NCBI RefSeq assembly: GCF_035294165.1
Contig: NZ_DATGLN010000224.1
Location: forward strand, 1 to 64,000
Direction of reading: 5' to 3'
DNA from: Chthonomonas sp035294165
GTDB lineage: Bacteria; Armatimonadota; Chthonomonadetes; Chthonomonadales; Chthonomonadaceae
Length of the DNA stretch: 64,000 bases
The position numbers were made by a program, and so were the translations under genes. This document shows, in pieces, positions 25,549-34,974 of the stretch. Numbering within the stretch: the stretch's first letter is position 1; each line of letters starts with the position of its first letter. Under the pieces are notes generated by a model. It was not told where the DNA came from and did not search any database. It was given only the letters and a program-made list of their open reading frames with translations.

Positions 25549-26386
25549 TCTTCCTCCAAAGAGCTATCGTTCTACAGCACAGAAACGTCGGCGTGTGGTA
25601 GGCCTGCTGTCTCTTCTGCTCTTCATCGAGGTTGCTTGTGCCCTCTTCACCTCACCCTATTTGCGCGTACGCAACGTGGCTCTCAAGGGGCTTTCCGGCC
25701 TATCCCCCCAAGAGATCGCTCAAACCCAACAAACTGCCGCCAAGCTGTTGAGACATAACTGGTTTTTGGCACCCACAAGTTCGGTTCGCCGAGCATTGCA
25801 CAACTTGCCGTGGGTACGTTCGGTGCATATTGTCCGCCATTTCCCGCACACCCTGCAGCTGGTCATCGGCACACGTCAGCCCTTTTGCCGCCTCGTTGTC
25901 GGCTTGACAACCTACGAAATGGACGACGAAGGCGTGCCCATTCGCTTAGCGCGCAGCCCTCTGCCTACCTTACCCACTGTCCGTCTGCCGCAAGAGGCCG
26001 TGGTTTGCGGCAGACCGCTCGATGACATAGAGATCGGCGCTTTGCTTACCATTCTCAAACAGAGTCGAATAGAAAATCATCCTGCCATTGCAGACGTGGA
26101 GGTTGATTCTGAGCGAAATATATGCTTAAATATGTCAGATGGTATGCGCGTGCTCTTCGGCCAAGCGGAGGAAATAGAAAAGAAAATCGCTCTCCTGAAT
26201 CGGATTTATGAACTACAACCCAATGTTGCAAAACTACTTTCTGTTGTCAATCTTACGTGTCCATCACATCCGGCGGGCATCCCACGGGTCGCTTATCTGA
26301 AAGCGACCTCCCAACCGGAGGCGTCGAGCACAGCCCATTCCATACTGTTGTCGCCAAGAAACGGACGGAGCAAAATCCAAGGATGA
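25538..26386 (+). CDS. ftsQ: Cell division protein FtsQ/DivIB
   Basis: 282 residues from the ATG at 25538, after AGGAGA at 25520-25525; an ATG follows immediately at 25541. A basic cytoplasmic segment precedes a membrane helix near 20-37, then a POTRA domain (PYLRVRNVALKGLSGLSPQE) and the PWVRSVHIVRHFPHTLQLVI stretch typical of FtsQ. The protein links FtsA/FtsZ-stage assembly to FtsL and FtsI/FtsW. It overlaps ddl by 11 bp and the following gene by 4 bp. Confidence 0.9.
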   Translation: MMADLPPKSYRSTAQKRRRVVGLLSLLLFIEVACALFTSPYLRVRNVALKGLSGLSPQEIAQTQQTAAKLLRHNWFLAPTSSVRRALHNLPWVRSVHIVRHFPHTLQLVIGTRQPFCRLVVGLTTYEMDDEGVPIRLARSPLPTLPTVRLPQEAVVCGRPLDDIEIGALLTILKQSRIENHPAIADVEVDSERNICLNMSDGMRVLFGQAEEIEKKIALLNRIYELQPNVAKLLSVVNLTCPSHPAGIPRVAYLKATSQPEASSTAHSILLSPRNGRSKIQG

Positions 26387-27156
26387 ACATTTTTACCTCT
26401 AACATAAGTCACCGGTCCTTTATTTGGCAGCTCACGGCGCTCTGCTTCATTTTAGGGCTTATTCTTTCGGCCACTTGGCGGGTGGTTACCCAGTTCTCAC
26501 GCGCCGGTACAGGCCCCCAGCGCGAAGGGTTCGTCTACGGTAGTAGCATGGATACGGCCAAAAAACTTGAGGACTACCAAAGCGAAATTAAGCACCTTCG
26601 TGATGAAAACCAAAAACTCAACGATGAGCTTGCCCGTAGAAAGGGCGGCGCCGACACCATCAATCAAGAACTAAAGGACGCCCGCAAATTTGCAGGGCTA
26701 ACCGATCTTGTTGGCCCGGGCGTCGAGGTGATCCTCAACGACAACAAAAAGCAGTCGGTCTCCGCAAATGAACCTTACACCATGCAAAACCTTATTCATG
26801 ATACAGACATTGAAGAGGTCGTTAACGAACTGCGCGCCTCCGGTGCCGAAGCCATTGCCGTGAACGGTCAGCGCATTGTGGCCACAAGCGCCATTCGCTG
26901 CGTGGGGCCTGTTATCCAGGTAAACGGAGTGCCGACCACCCCTCCCTATGTCATCCAGGCTATTGGGGACCCCAATGCACTTTGGGGTGGCTTAAATCTG
27001 CCGGGAGGCCTTTTGCAACAACTTCGCGCAGTTAGTCCTGCCATGGTTAAGGTAGAACGAGTTCAGAAACTTCATATTCCTGCCTATGCAGGCAGTACTC
27101 AAATGCGTTACGGTCGTGTACCAGCATCTTCTGATGTAAACGAGACAACAAAATGA
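26383..27156 (+). CDS. DUF881 family membrane protein (YlxX/YlxW-like)
   Basis: 257 residues from the ATG at 26383 (ATGA overlap with ftsQ). One N-terminal membrane helix (about 16-35), a coiled-coil stretch (DYQSEIKHLRDENQKLNDEL), then the DUF881 domain with VGPGVEVILNDNK, IVNEL-like VVNELRASGAEAIAVNGQRI and PPYVIQAIGDP. The family is found next to division genes in Firmicutes and Actinobacteria; its exact role is not known. It overlaps the small basic protein gene by 4 bp, the usual pairing. Confidence 0.9.
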   Translation: MNIFTSNISHRSFIWQLTALCFILGLILSATWRVVTQFSRAGTGPQREGFVYGSSMDTAKKLEDYQSEIKHLRDENQKLNDELARRKGGADTINQELKDARKFAGLTDLVGPGVEVILNDNKKQSVSANEPYTMQNLIHDTDIEEVVNELRASGAEAIAVNGQRIVATSAIRCVGPVIQVNGVPTTPPYVIQAIGDPNALWGGLNLPGGLLQQLRAVSPAMVKVERVQKLHIPAYAGSTQMRYGRVPASSDVNETTK

Positions 27157-27611
27157 AATCTTGGCAAGTCCTTTTACCGGTAACCGGTCTCATTGCCGGT
27201 GCTGCTATGGGAACGGAGGCCTTTTCCCTGTTCAAATGGCAAGTCCCTCCTCAGCTGGCCCCCTATCTATCGCTGGCCGCCCTCGCCGGGCTAGATACTG
27301 TATTCGGAGGCATACGTGCCGGCATCGAAGGCCGTTTCCAAAACGATATCTTTACAAGCGGATTCATCCTTAATACCCTACTGGCCGCTCTGCTCGCCTG
27401 GATCGGCGATCATCTTGGCATTAACCTAGCCTTTGTGGCCGTTCTCGTCCTCGGAGCGCGGGTGTTCAACAATCTCTCCCTCATCCGACGCTATTACCTC
27501 AATAATCTTGCACTGGCAAGAAAACGCCAGCAGGAAGAGGCCGCCGCCCAGCAAGCCGGCTATAATCCCGCTCCGATCACCCCAAAATCGGAGATCGGTG
27601 AAGGAATCTAA
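27153..27611 (+). CDS. sbp: Small basic protein (DUF1290)
   Basis: 152 residues with about three membrane helices and the conserved block LAALAGLDTVFGGIRAGIEG, followed by FTSGFILNTLLAALLAWIG. This matches the Sbp/DUF1290 family encoded with DUF881 proteins before ftsA or ftsZ in Gram-positive bacteria. The C-terminal ~35 residues are polar and Ala/Gln-rich, longer than in the shortest homologues. Function in division is suspected only from context. Confidence 0.9.
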   Translation: MKSWQVLLPVTGLIAGAAMGTEAFSLFKWQVPPQLAPYLSLAALAGLDTVFGGIRAGIEGRFQNDIFTSGFILNTLLAALLAWIGDHLGINLAFVAVLVLGARVFNNLSLIRRYYLNNLALARKRQQEEAAAQQAGYNPAPITPKSEIGEGI

Positions 27612-27636
27612 AATCTTATGACACGGAACAGATAGC

Positions 27637-28872
27637 GTGCCCAAAAAGCCAATCATAGCCGCACTTGATATAGGAACCACCAAAATATGCGCGCTTATCT
27701 CCGAGCTGCACGGTCATCAAGAGATCGTGGTAACCGGCATCGGGCTGGAGCCGTCTCAGGGGATAAAGCGAGGCGTCGTTGTGGATTTAGAGGCAACCGC
27801 TCGTTCGGTGGAGCAGGCGCTCTCGAAAGCCGTGCAACAGGCCGGTTACGATATTGAGGCTGCCTATGTGGGGGTTACCGGGGAACATATCGCCTCTTTA
27901 AACAGTGAGGGCAGCATCACCATAGCCCAACCCAATCATGAGATCACGTCGGCGGATGTCGCCCACGCCATTCAGGTGGCTCGTAACATCACTCTGCCGC
28001 CGGACAGGCGCATTCTTCATGCCATTCCGCGCGGCTTTACCGTAGATGGGCAATGCGGCATTCGCGACCCCATTGGCCTAAGCGGGAAGCAGCTAGAGGT
28101 AAGTCTGCATATCGTACACGGGGCTACAACCTTTTTGGAAAACGTCGAGAAGTGCGTAACGCGGGCAGGGGTCGCCGTCATCGAGGCGGTACTCGAACCG
28201 ATCGCCACCGCAGAGGCCGTTCTGCTGGAAGCGGAGAAGGAACTTGGCGTCTGTTTGGTGGATATTGGAGGCGGTACATCGGACGTGGCCGTGTTTCAAA
28301 ATGGAGCCATCTGTCACTCATCCGTTGTCCCTATCGGCGGAAATCACGTGACAAACGATCTTGCCTACGGCTTAACCGTCGCACCAGAAGAGGCGGAAAG
28401 ACTCAAAACCGAAAGCGGCAGCGCCTCGCCAAAACTCGTCATCGAAGACGAGCTTGTGCAAGTCCAGCAGTTGGGACGGGAAAAGTCGAGGCGACTTCCT
28501 CGCATGGAGCTGGTACACATTATCGAGCCTCGCATGCAAGAGCTTTTCGAGATGGTACGAGACGATCTAAAATCGGAAGGCCTGTTAGGCCAGGTGCCCG
28601 CAGGCCTTGTGCTAAGCGGTGGCGGAAGCCTTTTAGCCGGATGTGAAGAGGTGGCTCACGATGTGCTGGCATTGCCGGTACGGCTAGGCACCCCGGCGCG
28701 ACTCGGCGGCCTGGGTGAGACTTTAACCCACCCCATGTACGCTACAGCGGTAGGGCTTCTGCGCTATGGTGCCCAGCGCCAGTTAAAAGCACCGGTGCAG
28801 GCTTCTTACCAAAAGGCGACAGGGCTACTGCCCGGCCTGCTCAAATGGTTTCGTAAGATTTTCGATGTATAG
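27637..28872 (+). CDS. ftsA: Cell division protein FtsA
   Basis: 411 residues from a GTG at 27637. Actin-like ATPase signatures are clear: AALDIGTTKICALI at the start, VDIGGGTSDVAVF in the middle and VLSGGGSLLAG in the last third. The C-terminus GLLPGLLKWFRKIF is an amphipathic helix suited to membrane binding, as in other FtsA proteins. FtsA anchors FtsZ filaments to the membrane. It sits 68 bp before ftsZ. Confidence 0.95.
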   Translation: MPKKPIIAALDIGTTKICALISELHGHQEIVVTGIGLEPSQGIKRGVVVDLEATARSVEQALSKAVQQAGYDIEAAYVGVTGEHIASLNSEGSITIAQPNHEITSADVAHAIQVARNITLPPDRRILHAIPRGFTVDGQCGIRDPIGLSGKQLEVSLHIVHGATTFLENVEKCVTRAGVAVIEAVLEPIATAEAVLLEAEKELGVCLVDIGGGTSDVAVFQNGAICHSSVVPIGGNHVTNDLAYGLTVAPEEAERLKTESGSASPKLVIEDELVQVQQLGREKSRRLPRMELVHIIEPRMQELFEMVRDDLKSEGLLGQVPAGLVLSGGGSLLAGCEEVAHDVLALPVRLGTPARLGGLGETLTHPMYATAVGLLRYGAQRQLKAPVQASYQKATGLLPGLLKWFRKIFDV

Positions 28873-28940
28873 CTTATCTGGTATAAACGGATAGGGGCGC
28901 AAACCAACATACGAAATATTAAAGGGGGATATACCTGCCG

Positions 28941-30053
28941 ATGATAAATAATAACCTAATTGGAAGCAATCTGCCCGACCTCGGTTCCGCACGTATCAAA
29001 GTCGTTGGTGTTGGCGGTGGTGGCACCAACGCGGTGAACCGCATGATCGAGGCCGGCCTTACGGGCGTCGAGTTCATTGCAATGAATACCGACGTCCAGG
29101 TGCTTAACATCTCCAAAGCGAACCGCAAACTCCAGCTCGGTGAAAACTCCACACGCGGTTTGGGAGCCGGCGGTGACCCGAATCTGGGGCGCACGGCCGC
29201 CGAAGAGAGCAAAAGCGAGATCAAAAAAGTGCTCGATGGGGCCGATATGGTCTTCATTACCGCCGGCATGGGCGGTGGTACCGGCACGGGCGCAGCACCC
29301 ATCATCGCCGAAATAGCACGCGAGATCGGCGCCCTTACCGTGGCCGTTGTTACAAAGCCTTTTAAGTTTGAAGGCCCTCTACGCGAACGCCTCGCCGAAG
29401 AGGGCATCGAGACCTTGAAAGCACGTGTGGATACCATCATCGTGGTGCCAAACCAACGCCTTCTCTCGATAAGCGATCGCCATATGACGCTGGTAGACGC
29501 CTTCAAGACCGCCGATGATGTCCTCCGCCAAGGCGTTCAAGGCATCTCCGACATCATCACCATCCCCGGCATGATCAATGTGGACTTCGCCGATGTGAAA
29601 GCCATCATGACCGGGGCCGGCCCGGCACTTATGGGCATCGGAATGGCCGAAGGCGACCATCGTGCCGTCGAAGCCGCCCAAATGGCCGTCTCCTCCCAGC
29701 TGCTAGAAACCAGCATCAACGGGGCTACGCGTGTGCTTGTGAACGTGACATCGGGCAACGACCTTACCCTCTCCGAATTCAATGAGGCTGCCGACCAGAT
29801 CGCACAACTATGCGACCAGCGCGATGCGAATATCATCTACGGATGGGTGCCAGACCCCAGCATGGAGGGCGCTGTGCGCATTACCGTACTAGCCACCGGC
29901 TTTGGCAGCGTGGACAGTCGGCCGCAGCAGCCGACGGGACAACAGCCTACCTCCACCCAGAAACCGGCCCCACCTCAGCCAACCAAACCGCAGGAGCCAG
30001 AACGGGTTACGCCCGAAGACATTGATATTCCCGCCTTTCTCCGGCGGCGTTAG
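28941..30053 (+). CDS. ftsZ: Cell division GTPase FtsZ
   Basis: 370 residues. N-terminal IKVVGVGGGGTNAVNRMI, the tubulin signature GGGTGTG at residues 111-117, and the T7-loop region NVDFADVKAIM are present. A Pro/Gln-rich linker leads to the C-terminal peptide DIDIPAFLRRR, the site that binds FtsA. GGGGG about 12 bp before the ATG serves as ribosome site. FtsZ closes the division operon; no clear terminator follows. Confidence 0.97.
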   Translation: MINNNLIGSNLPDLGSARIKVVGVGGGGTNAVNRMIEAGLTGVEFIAMNTDVQVLNISKANRKLQLGENSTRGLGAGGDPNLGRTAAEESKSEIKKVLDGADMVFITAGMGGGTGTGAAPIIAEIAREIGALTVAVVTKPFKFEGPLRERLAEEGIETLKARVDTIIVVPNQRLLSISDRHMTLVDAFKTADDVLRQGVQGISDIITIPGMINVDFADVKAIMTGAGPALMGIGMAEGDHRAVEAAQMAVSSQLLETSINGATRVLVNVTSGNDLTLSEFNEAADQIAQLCDQRDANIIYGWVPDPSMEGAVRITVLATGFGSVDSRPQQPTGQQPTSTQKPAPPQPTKPQEPERVTPEDIDIPAFLRRR

Positions 30054-30156
30054 CCACTGCACGGGAACAACTCTCTCCACCGATGAGTAGAGTTATATCG
30101 GTATATCCCGAAAAAGATTAAGGGCGTTATCGCTTAAGCATCGCCGGAAACCTGCT

Positions 30157-31308
30157 GTGGCAACGAATAAGACAATCTATCTGGATCACGCAGCTACCAC
30201 CCCCATCGAGCCGGAGGTGTTAGAGGCGATGCTGCCTTGGCTTCAAGAGGGCTTTGGCAACCCCTCTAGCATCCACCGGCTTGGACGTGAGGCGCGGGCC
30301 GCTCTTGATTCGGCCCGCGATTCGGTGGCCGCTCTCATCGGTGCCGACTACAGTGAAGTCTACTTCACCTCAAGCGGCACCGAGGCCGACAACCTGGCCA
30401 TCATCGGCACGATGTTAGCTGCCCCACCCTCCAAAAATCATCTTGTGGTCTCCGCCATTGAACACCATGCCGTGCTCCATTCCGCTCACTTTTTGGAGAC
30501 GCTAGGCTATCGGGTGACGATGGTGCCGGTAAACTCGGATGGGGTGGTAGAACCTCAGGCCGTCGCCGATGCCATCACAGACTCTACGACACTTGTCTCC
30601 ATAATGCACGCCAATAACGAGATCGGAACGATTCAGCCCATTGCCAAGATAGCCGCAATCGCACATGAGCGGGGAGCGCTTTTCCATACAGATGCCGTAC
30701 AAACAGCGGGGCTTCTGCCCATCCACGTACGAGAACTGAATTGCGACCTCCTTTCCCTTAGCGCCCACAAGCTCTACGGCCCTAAAGGAGCCGGTGCCCT
30801 CTACATTCGTCAGGGGCTTAAAGTAACCCCCATCCTCTATGGCGGGGCACAGGAAAGGGAAAAACGAGCCGGTACCGAGAATGTAGCGGCCCTTGTTGGC
30901 TTTGGCAGAGCGGCAGAACTTGCGAGGGCGCGGCGTCAAAAAGATGCTGTAGCCATTGCCACGCTTCGCGATAGGCTCCAACAGAAACTCTTGGAGGGGT
31001 GCCCAGACCTCCGTATAAATGGCCATCGGCACTACCGCCTTCCAGGCCTTCTTAACGTTTCCGTGGAAGGCATCGAGGGTGCAACCCTGCTGATGAATCT
31101 CGACCGTCTCGGCATTGCCGTCTCCAGCGGAGCCGCCTGCTCCTCCGGCTCCATCGAGCCTTCTCACGTTCTTCTAGCCCTCGGACTTCCGCGTTCTCTT
31201 GCTGCGAGCGGCATTCGCTTTAGCATTGGCCGTCACAACACCGTAGACGAGATAGACCACGCCGCCGAGGCCTATCTCTCCGTTGTTCATCGGCTCAGGC
31301 GGAACTGA
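30157..31308 (+). CDS. Cysteine desulfurase (IscS/NifS family)
   Basis: 383 residues from a GTG at 30157. PLP-enzyme class V features: IYLDHAATTPIEPEVL at the start, SSGTEADNLAI, the PLP lysine in SLSAHKLYGPKG, and the catalytic cysteine in SSGAACSSGSIEPSHVL. It removes sulfur from cysteine for Fe-S cluster or tRNA thiolation. No iscU or mnmA is adjacent, so the sulfur acceptor cannot be told. It is convergent with xerD, with 69 bp between them and no clear terminator. Confidence 0.93.
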   Translation: MATNKTIYLDHAATTPIEPEVLEAMLPWLQEGFGNPSSIHRLGREARAALDSARDSVAALIGADYSEVYFTSSGTEADNLAIIGTMLAAPPSKNHLVVSAIEHHAVLHSAHFLETLGYRVTMVPVNSDGVVEPQAVADAITDSTTLVSIMHANNEIGTIQPIAKIAAIAHERGALFHTDAVQTAGLLPIHVRELNCDLLSLSAHKLYGPKGAGALYIRQGLKVTPILYGGAQEREKRAGTENVAALVGFGRAAELARARRQKDAVAIATLRDRLQQKLLEGCPDLRINGHRHYRLPGLLNVSVEGIEGATLLMNLDRLGIAVSSGAACSSGSIEPSHVLLALGLPRSLAASGIRFSIGRHNTVDEIDHAAEAYLSVVHRLRRN

Positions 31309-31377
31309 TCAACTATCGAGCCATTTCTTTTATGCGTTTATTATTAGCAGAAGAATTTGTCAATAAAAAGTAGTTTT

Positions 31378-32346
31378 TTACTTTGCCCGTGGGTGCTTCT
31401 GCTTGTAGACCTCTTTCAGCCGAAGATTGCTGACGTGGGTATAGATTTCGGTAGTGGTGATTTGGCGATGCCCCAAAAGCTCCTGAATGGTGCGCAGATC
31501 GGCCCCTTGCGACAACAGATGCGTGGCGAAAGAGTGACGGATAACATGCGGGGAAACCGGCTCATGAATCTCCGCTTTGGTAGCCCGCTCGCGTAATATC
31601 AGCCGTACCTGCACACGGGTTAACATTCCGCCACGTTGATTCGGAAAAAGGTAGGGGCTTGCCGCTTCCTTCAACCCGATTCCGGTAGCGCGTGGTCGGC
31701 CCCGTTTACGCTCGCGAGGAACAGGCTCTTGGCCGGTCTGCAACACCTGTCGTCTCTTTTCCAAATAGAGCGCCAGATAATCGGCCGCCGTCTTCCCCAT
31801 AGGCACAAGTCGCTCCTTGCGCCCCTTTCCGTAACAACGGATCATGCCCGACTCCCAGTCTACATCGTCAACGGTAAGTGCGCAAAGCTCGGATACCCTT
31901 AGGCCGGTAGCGTAAAGCAGTTCACAAAGCGCCTGATCGCGCAGGGAACGCGGGTCTTGAGGGTCTGGAATATGCAGCAACCGCTCCACACTATCCATCG
32001 AAAGCGCACGTGGCAACCGTGCCGGGCGTTTTCGGCTAGGGATGTTGGCCATAAAATCGTCTTTGCGGGCACCGGCTACCACCAAATAGCGTGCGAAAGA
32101 GTGTAAAGCCCCAAGCTTTCGCGCAATGCTGTTTTCAGAAAACCTTTGTTCCAGCATCTGCGCAATCCAGGCTAGCACGTGCGTCTCTGTGAGATCTCCT
32201 ACTGTGCGGGCACCGCGTTGCATGGCTAAGAGGAGAAACTGCCCTAGATCCGTACGATAGCCTGCCACTGTGTTTTGCGAAAAGCCACGTTCTCGCGCAA
32301 TATAGCTCAGAAAATCCTCCACATAGCTGTGCAACTCATTTGGCAT
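31378..32346 (-). CDS. xerD: Tyrosine recombinase XerD/XerC
   Basis: 322 residues. N-terminal SAM-like domain (1-100) and catalytic domain with R150 (ATGLRVSEL), K174, H267 and R270 (HVIRHSFATHLL), H293 and nucleophile Y302 (TTEIYTHVS). Between K174 and H267 there is an extra basic segment near 205-225 (PRERKRGRPRATG) not present in most XerD proteins. Xer recombinases resolve chromosome dimers at dif. The gene is last in a minus-strand run after corC, 4 bp from it, and is not part of a mobile element. Confidence 0.9.
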   Translation of the reverse strand: MPNELHSYVEDFLSYIARERGFSQNTVAGYRTDLGQFLLLAMQRGARTVGDLTETHVLAWIAQMLEQRFSENSIARKLGALHSFARYLVVAGARKDDFMANIPSRKRPARLPRALSMDSVERLLHIPDPQDPRSLRDQALCELLYATGLRVSELCALTVDDVDWESGMIRCYGKGRKERLVPMGKTAADYLALYLEKRRQVLQTGQEPVPRERKRGRPRATGIGLKEAASPYLFPNQRGGMLTRVQVRLILRERATKAEIHEPVSPHVIRHSFATHLLSQGADLRTIQELLGHRQITTTEIYTHVSNLRLKEVYKQKHPRAK

Positions 32347-32350
32347 AGCT

Positions 32351-33952
32351 TTATCTCTCCAAACCGCTTGGTTTTTCTTCCTGTGTCTTATCGCTCACCA
32401 CTGCCTGCTCGTCATCCACCTCTTCTTGCTCCGCTTGGTGTGGCATAGGCAGCTCCATTTTCACTTTGGTAATGCGTCGCCCATCGGTGGCTTCCACGCA
32501 GAATCGAATATCCTCGTAAACCACCTCTTCGCCCGCCTGTGCCTGCCGCCCCAAAAGCGCAAATACAAACCCGCCAATGGTATCGGCCTCCTCCTCAGGG
32601 AGATGAAGCTCGAACCGCTCGTTGATGTCTTCCAGGCTCATGCGCCCGTCGAGAAGATAGGTGCGGTTATCAATCTCAGTAACCATCGGCTCTTCCGTAT
32701 CGTACTCATCCTGAATATCGCCCACAATCTCCTCAAGCAGGTCTTCGATGGTGACCAATCCAGACGTGACCCCATATTCATCGCGCACAATGGCGATCTG
32801 CTGGCGGCTTCTGCGAAACTCCGATAGCAACTCACCTATCTTCTTGGTCTCCGGAATGAAATAGGCAGGGCGCATGATGCGCCGTATATCCGCCTCACCT
32901 GCCTCCGTGCTTACGGCGAGACCCAGCAAATCCTTCGCATGCACGATGCCGATAATGTTATCCATATCGCCTTCATAGATCGGAATACGCGAATGCCCCG
33001 ACTCTCCGATAAGGCGAACAAGTTCTGATAGCGATCCTCCTATCTCAAAGGCCGTAATGTCAATGCGTGGGGTCATCACCTTACGCACAGGCGTATCGCC
33101 GAAATCGAGGATCGATTCGATCATCTCGGTCTCTTCAGCTTCAAGAACCCCCTGCTTTTCGCTGGCTTCCACCAACAGTTTGATCTCCTCTTCGTTGATC
33201 GCCGGAGGCGAGAAGCTGGCCGTCCCACCAAAGGGCTTTAGCACAAGGTTAGAGAGGGCGGTGAGCAATGAGACGGCTGGCACAAGCAGAGTCTGCAGCC
33301 AACTAAGCGGATAGACCGCCACCAGCGCAATGCGCTCCGCATACTGCAGGCCTAAACTCTTCGGTGCAACCTCCCCTATAACGAGCGTTAGCACCGCCAC
33401 AGGCAAGGTAACAACCAACAGGGCAATGGTGCCGGCATATAGGGTAAACATCGTAGGCAGATGCGCTCGCAACCAGGCGGCTAAGGGTTCCACCGTGCTA
33501 CTGGCGGCCAAGCCGGAGGAGAGTGTGGCGACCACCGTAACCCCGATCTGTATGGTGGCCATAAGCCGCGTGAGCTGTTCTCCCGATGTCATCTTAAGCG
33601 CCAACTGGGCGCTACGCAGCCCTTCATCTGCGAGCTGATGCAGCCGGGTTTTGCGCACCATAATGAGAGCGTATTCCGCCATGGCAAACAGGCCGTTCAC
33701 CAGAATGAGCAGAAACGCAATACAAAGCGCAATAAGCATTTGTGAGGGTCTCGGCGCCGTTGCAGCCGGCAAAGAAGAGACCGTAAGACGAGCATTTGGA
33801 CGGGCAAGTAGCGCCTGAGTTGCCCCTACAAGCACCATTCCCACCACGACGCCCCATATCCAGCGCACGCCGGTTCGGGGCTGCGAACTCGGACCCTCTG
33901 TTTCAGATGGTCGTCTAGAACGATGTCTCTTTTTGCGGTTCATGGCAAGCAT
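32351..33952 (-). CDS. CorC/HlyC-type transporter protein with DUF21 and CBS domains
   Basis: 533 residues, with ATG at 33952 or nine bases later. An extra N-terminal basic segment and membrane helix (about 27-50) precede the DUF21 membrane domain (LIALCIAFLLILVNGLFAMAEYA), a CBS pair (VMTPRIDITAFEIGG to GLVTIEDLLEEIVGDIQDEY) and a C-terminal CorC_HlyC domain. Such proteins are linked to magnesium or cobalt efflux. The C-terminus is long and acidic. It follows the dgkA/pap2 gene with 2 bp between them. Confidence 0.9.
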   Translation of the reverse strand: MLAMNRKKRHRSRRPSETEGPSSQPRTGVRWIWGVVVGMVLVGATQALLARPNARLTVSSLPAATAPRPSQMLIALCIAFLLILVNGLFAMAEYALIMVRKTRLHQLADEGLRSAQLALKMTSGEQLTRLMATIQIGVTVVATLSSGLAASSTVEPLAAWLRAHLPTMFTLYAGTIALLVVTLPVAVLTLVIGEVAPKSLGLQYAERIALVAVYPLSWLQTLLVPAVSLLTALSNLVLKPFGGTASFSPPAINEEEIKLLVEASEKQGVLEAEETEMIESILDFGDTPVRKVMTPRIDITAFEIGGSLSELVRLIGESGHSRIPIYEGDMDNIIGIVHAKDLLGLAVSTEAGEADIRRIMRPAYFIPETKKIGELLSEFRRSRQQIAIVRDEYGVTSGLVTIEDLLEEIVGDIQDEYDTEEPMVTEIDNRTYLLDGRMSLEDINERFELHLPEEEADTIGGFVFALLGRQAQAGEEVVYEDIRFCVEATDGRRITKVKMELPMPHQAEQEEVDDEQAVVSDKTQEEKPSGLER

Positions 33953-33954
33953 GG

Positions 33955-34974
33955 TTAATGGCTCGAAGCCGGGTCTAAAGCGCGCTCATTTGCTTTGTGC
34001 GGTGTCTGTGAAAGCTGGTCTGAGGCTCTCCCTACGCTGTGTACCGCTGCGGTAGACGACGTTACCCGATGCATTGTCCAGCTACGAACGAGCGGCATAA
34101 GTCGAAAGACCAGGGAGGTAAGAAAAATGGCAATAACCGCACCAAGAATGACCTCTCTCACGGAATGAACCCCTGCCTCTACACGGCTATGCGCGATGAG
34201 TACGGCCAACAACACGGCAAGGACGGCAATATAGGAGTTGGCAGCGGTAAAGAAGATGGTCATGGCCAGAAGAAAGCCCAGAGCCGTGTGGCCGCTGATG
34301 ATACCTCCATGCCAGGGGGAGCCGGTGTTACTTAGCAGCTTGGAGATGATGACCAATAACGCGAGTGCTACGACCCCAATAACAACTACCTGTACGATGT
34401 CGGGACCCGTGTTCTGACGCATCTGTTCCTGAATCTGCACCAGCTTCTTCTGACCGAAGAAGATAAGAACCCCGGCAATGATAGCGTTCATAGCAGACAG
34501 CAGCACCGCCCCGGCGGCCACATCCTTTGCTAACTTCGCTGCAGGGTTATAGTGCTCGGTCACCATATCCACGATGATCTCGACGGCGGTATTGAACATC
34601 TCCGATACGATAACCAGCGTAATGGCAAACAGCAGCACAAGCATGTCGCGGTTATCGAAATTAAGCAGCAATCCCGAAAGTAGCACGGCCACGAGCACGA
34701 TAAAGTGAATTCGCATGTTCCGCTGGGTACGGAAGCAGTGCAAAATGCCGTCTTGTGCATTGCGAAAACCGACGAAGGCGCCTGCGCGCTGCGAGACGGG
34801 TCTATTATCGCTTTCGAAGTAGCTGAGAAGCGATCGCAGAAGCGATAGAGGCTCTTTTACCGGCTCAACCTGGTCAGAACCATCTATACGTTTAGGCCGA
34901 GAGCGGCGCTTTGGTGCGGTAAGCTCCCGATCTATAGAAGACCCCGGCGATGTCTCCATTTTTTCCTGGCTCAT
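33955..34974 (-). CDS. Diacylglycerol/undecaprenol kinase fused to PAP2-type phosphatase
   Basis: 339 residues. A polar N-terminus (1-65) is followed by a DgkA-type kinase domain (about 65-185; AQDGILHCFRTQRNMRIH, SEMFNTAVEIIVD) and a PAP2-like domain (about 195-300) with GGIISGHTALGF and SRVEAGVHSVREV. The phosphatase motif SRX5HX3D has Glu in place of the final Asp, and no clear KX6RP motif is seen, so its activity may differ. Both halves could act on undecaprenol or its phosphates, fitting a wall-biosynthesis setting. It overlaps ybeY by 4 bp. Confidence 0.85.
   Translation of the reverse strand: MSQEKMETSPGSSIDRELTAPKRRSRPKRIDGSDQVEPVKEPLSLLRSLLSYFESDNRPVSQRAGAFVGFRNAQDGILHCFRTQRNMRIHFIVLVAVLLSGLLLNFDNRDMLVLLFAITLVIVSEMFNTAVEIIVDMVTEHYNPAAKLAKDVAAGAVLLSAMNAIIAGVLIFFGQKKLVQIQEQMRQNTGPDIVQVVVIGVVALALLVIISKLLSNTGSPWHGGIISGHTALGFLLAMTIFFTAANSYIAVLAVLLAVLIAHSRVEAGVHSVREVILGAVIAIFLTSLVFRLMPLVRSWTMHRVTSSTAAVHSVGRASDQLSQTPHKANERALDPASSH

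Noticed and set aside
28882..28887. TATAAA as a separate ftsZ promoter
   Set aside because: No acceptable -35 hexamer lies at 16-18 bp upstream.
30054..30156. Possible tRNA or small RNA between ftsZ and the desulfurase gene
   Set aside because: No TPsiC-arm consensus, CCA end or cloverleaf arms could be found.
31378..32346. XerD as integrase of a mobile element
   Set aside because: It is embedded in a conserved housekeeping run and has no attachment repeats or cargo genes near it.
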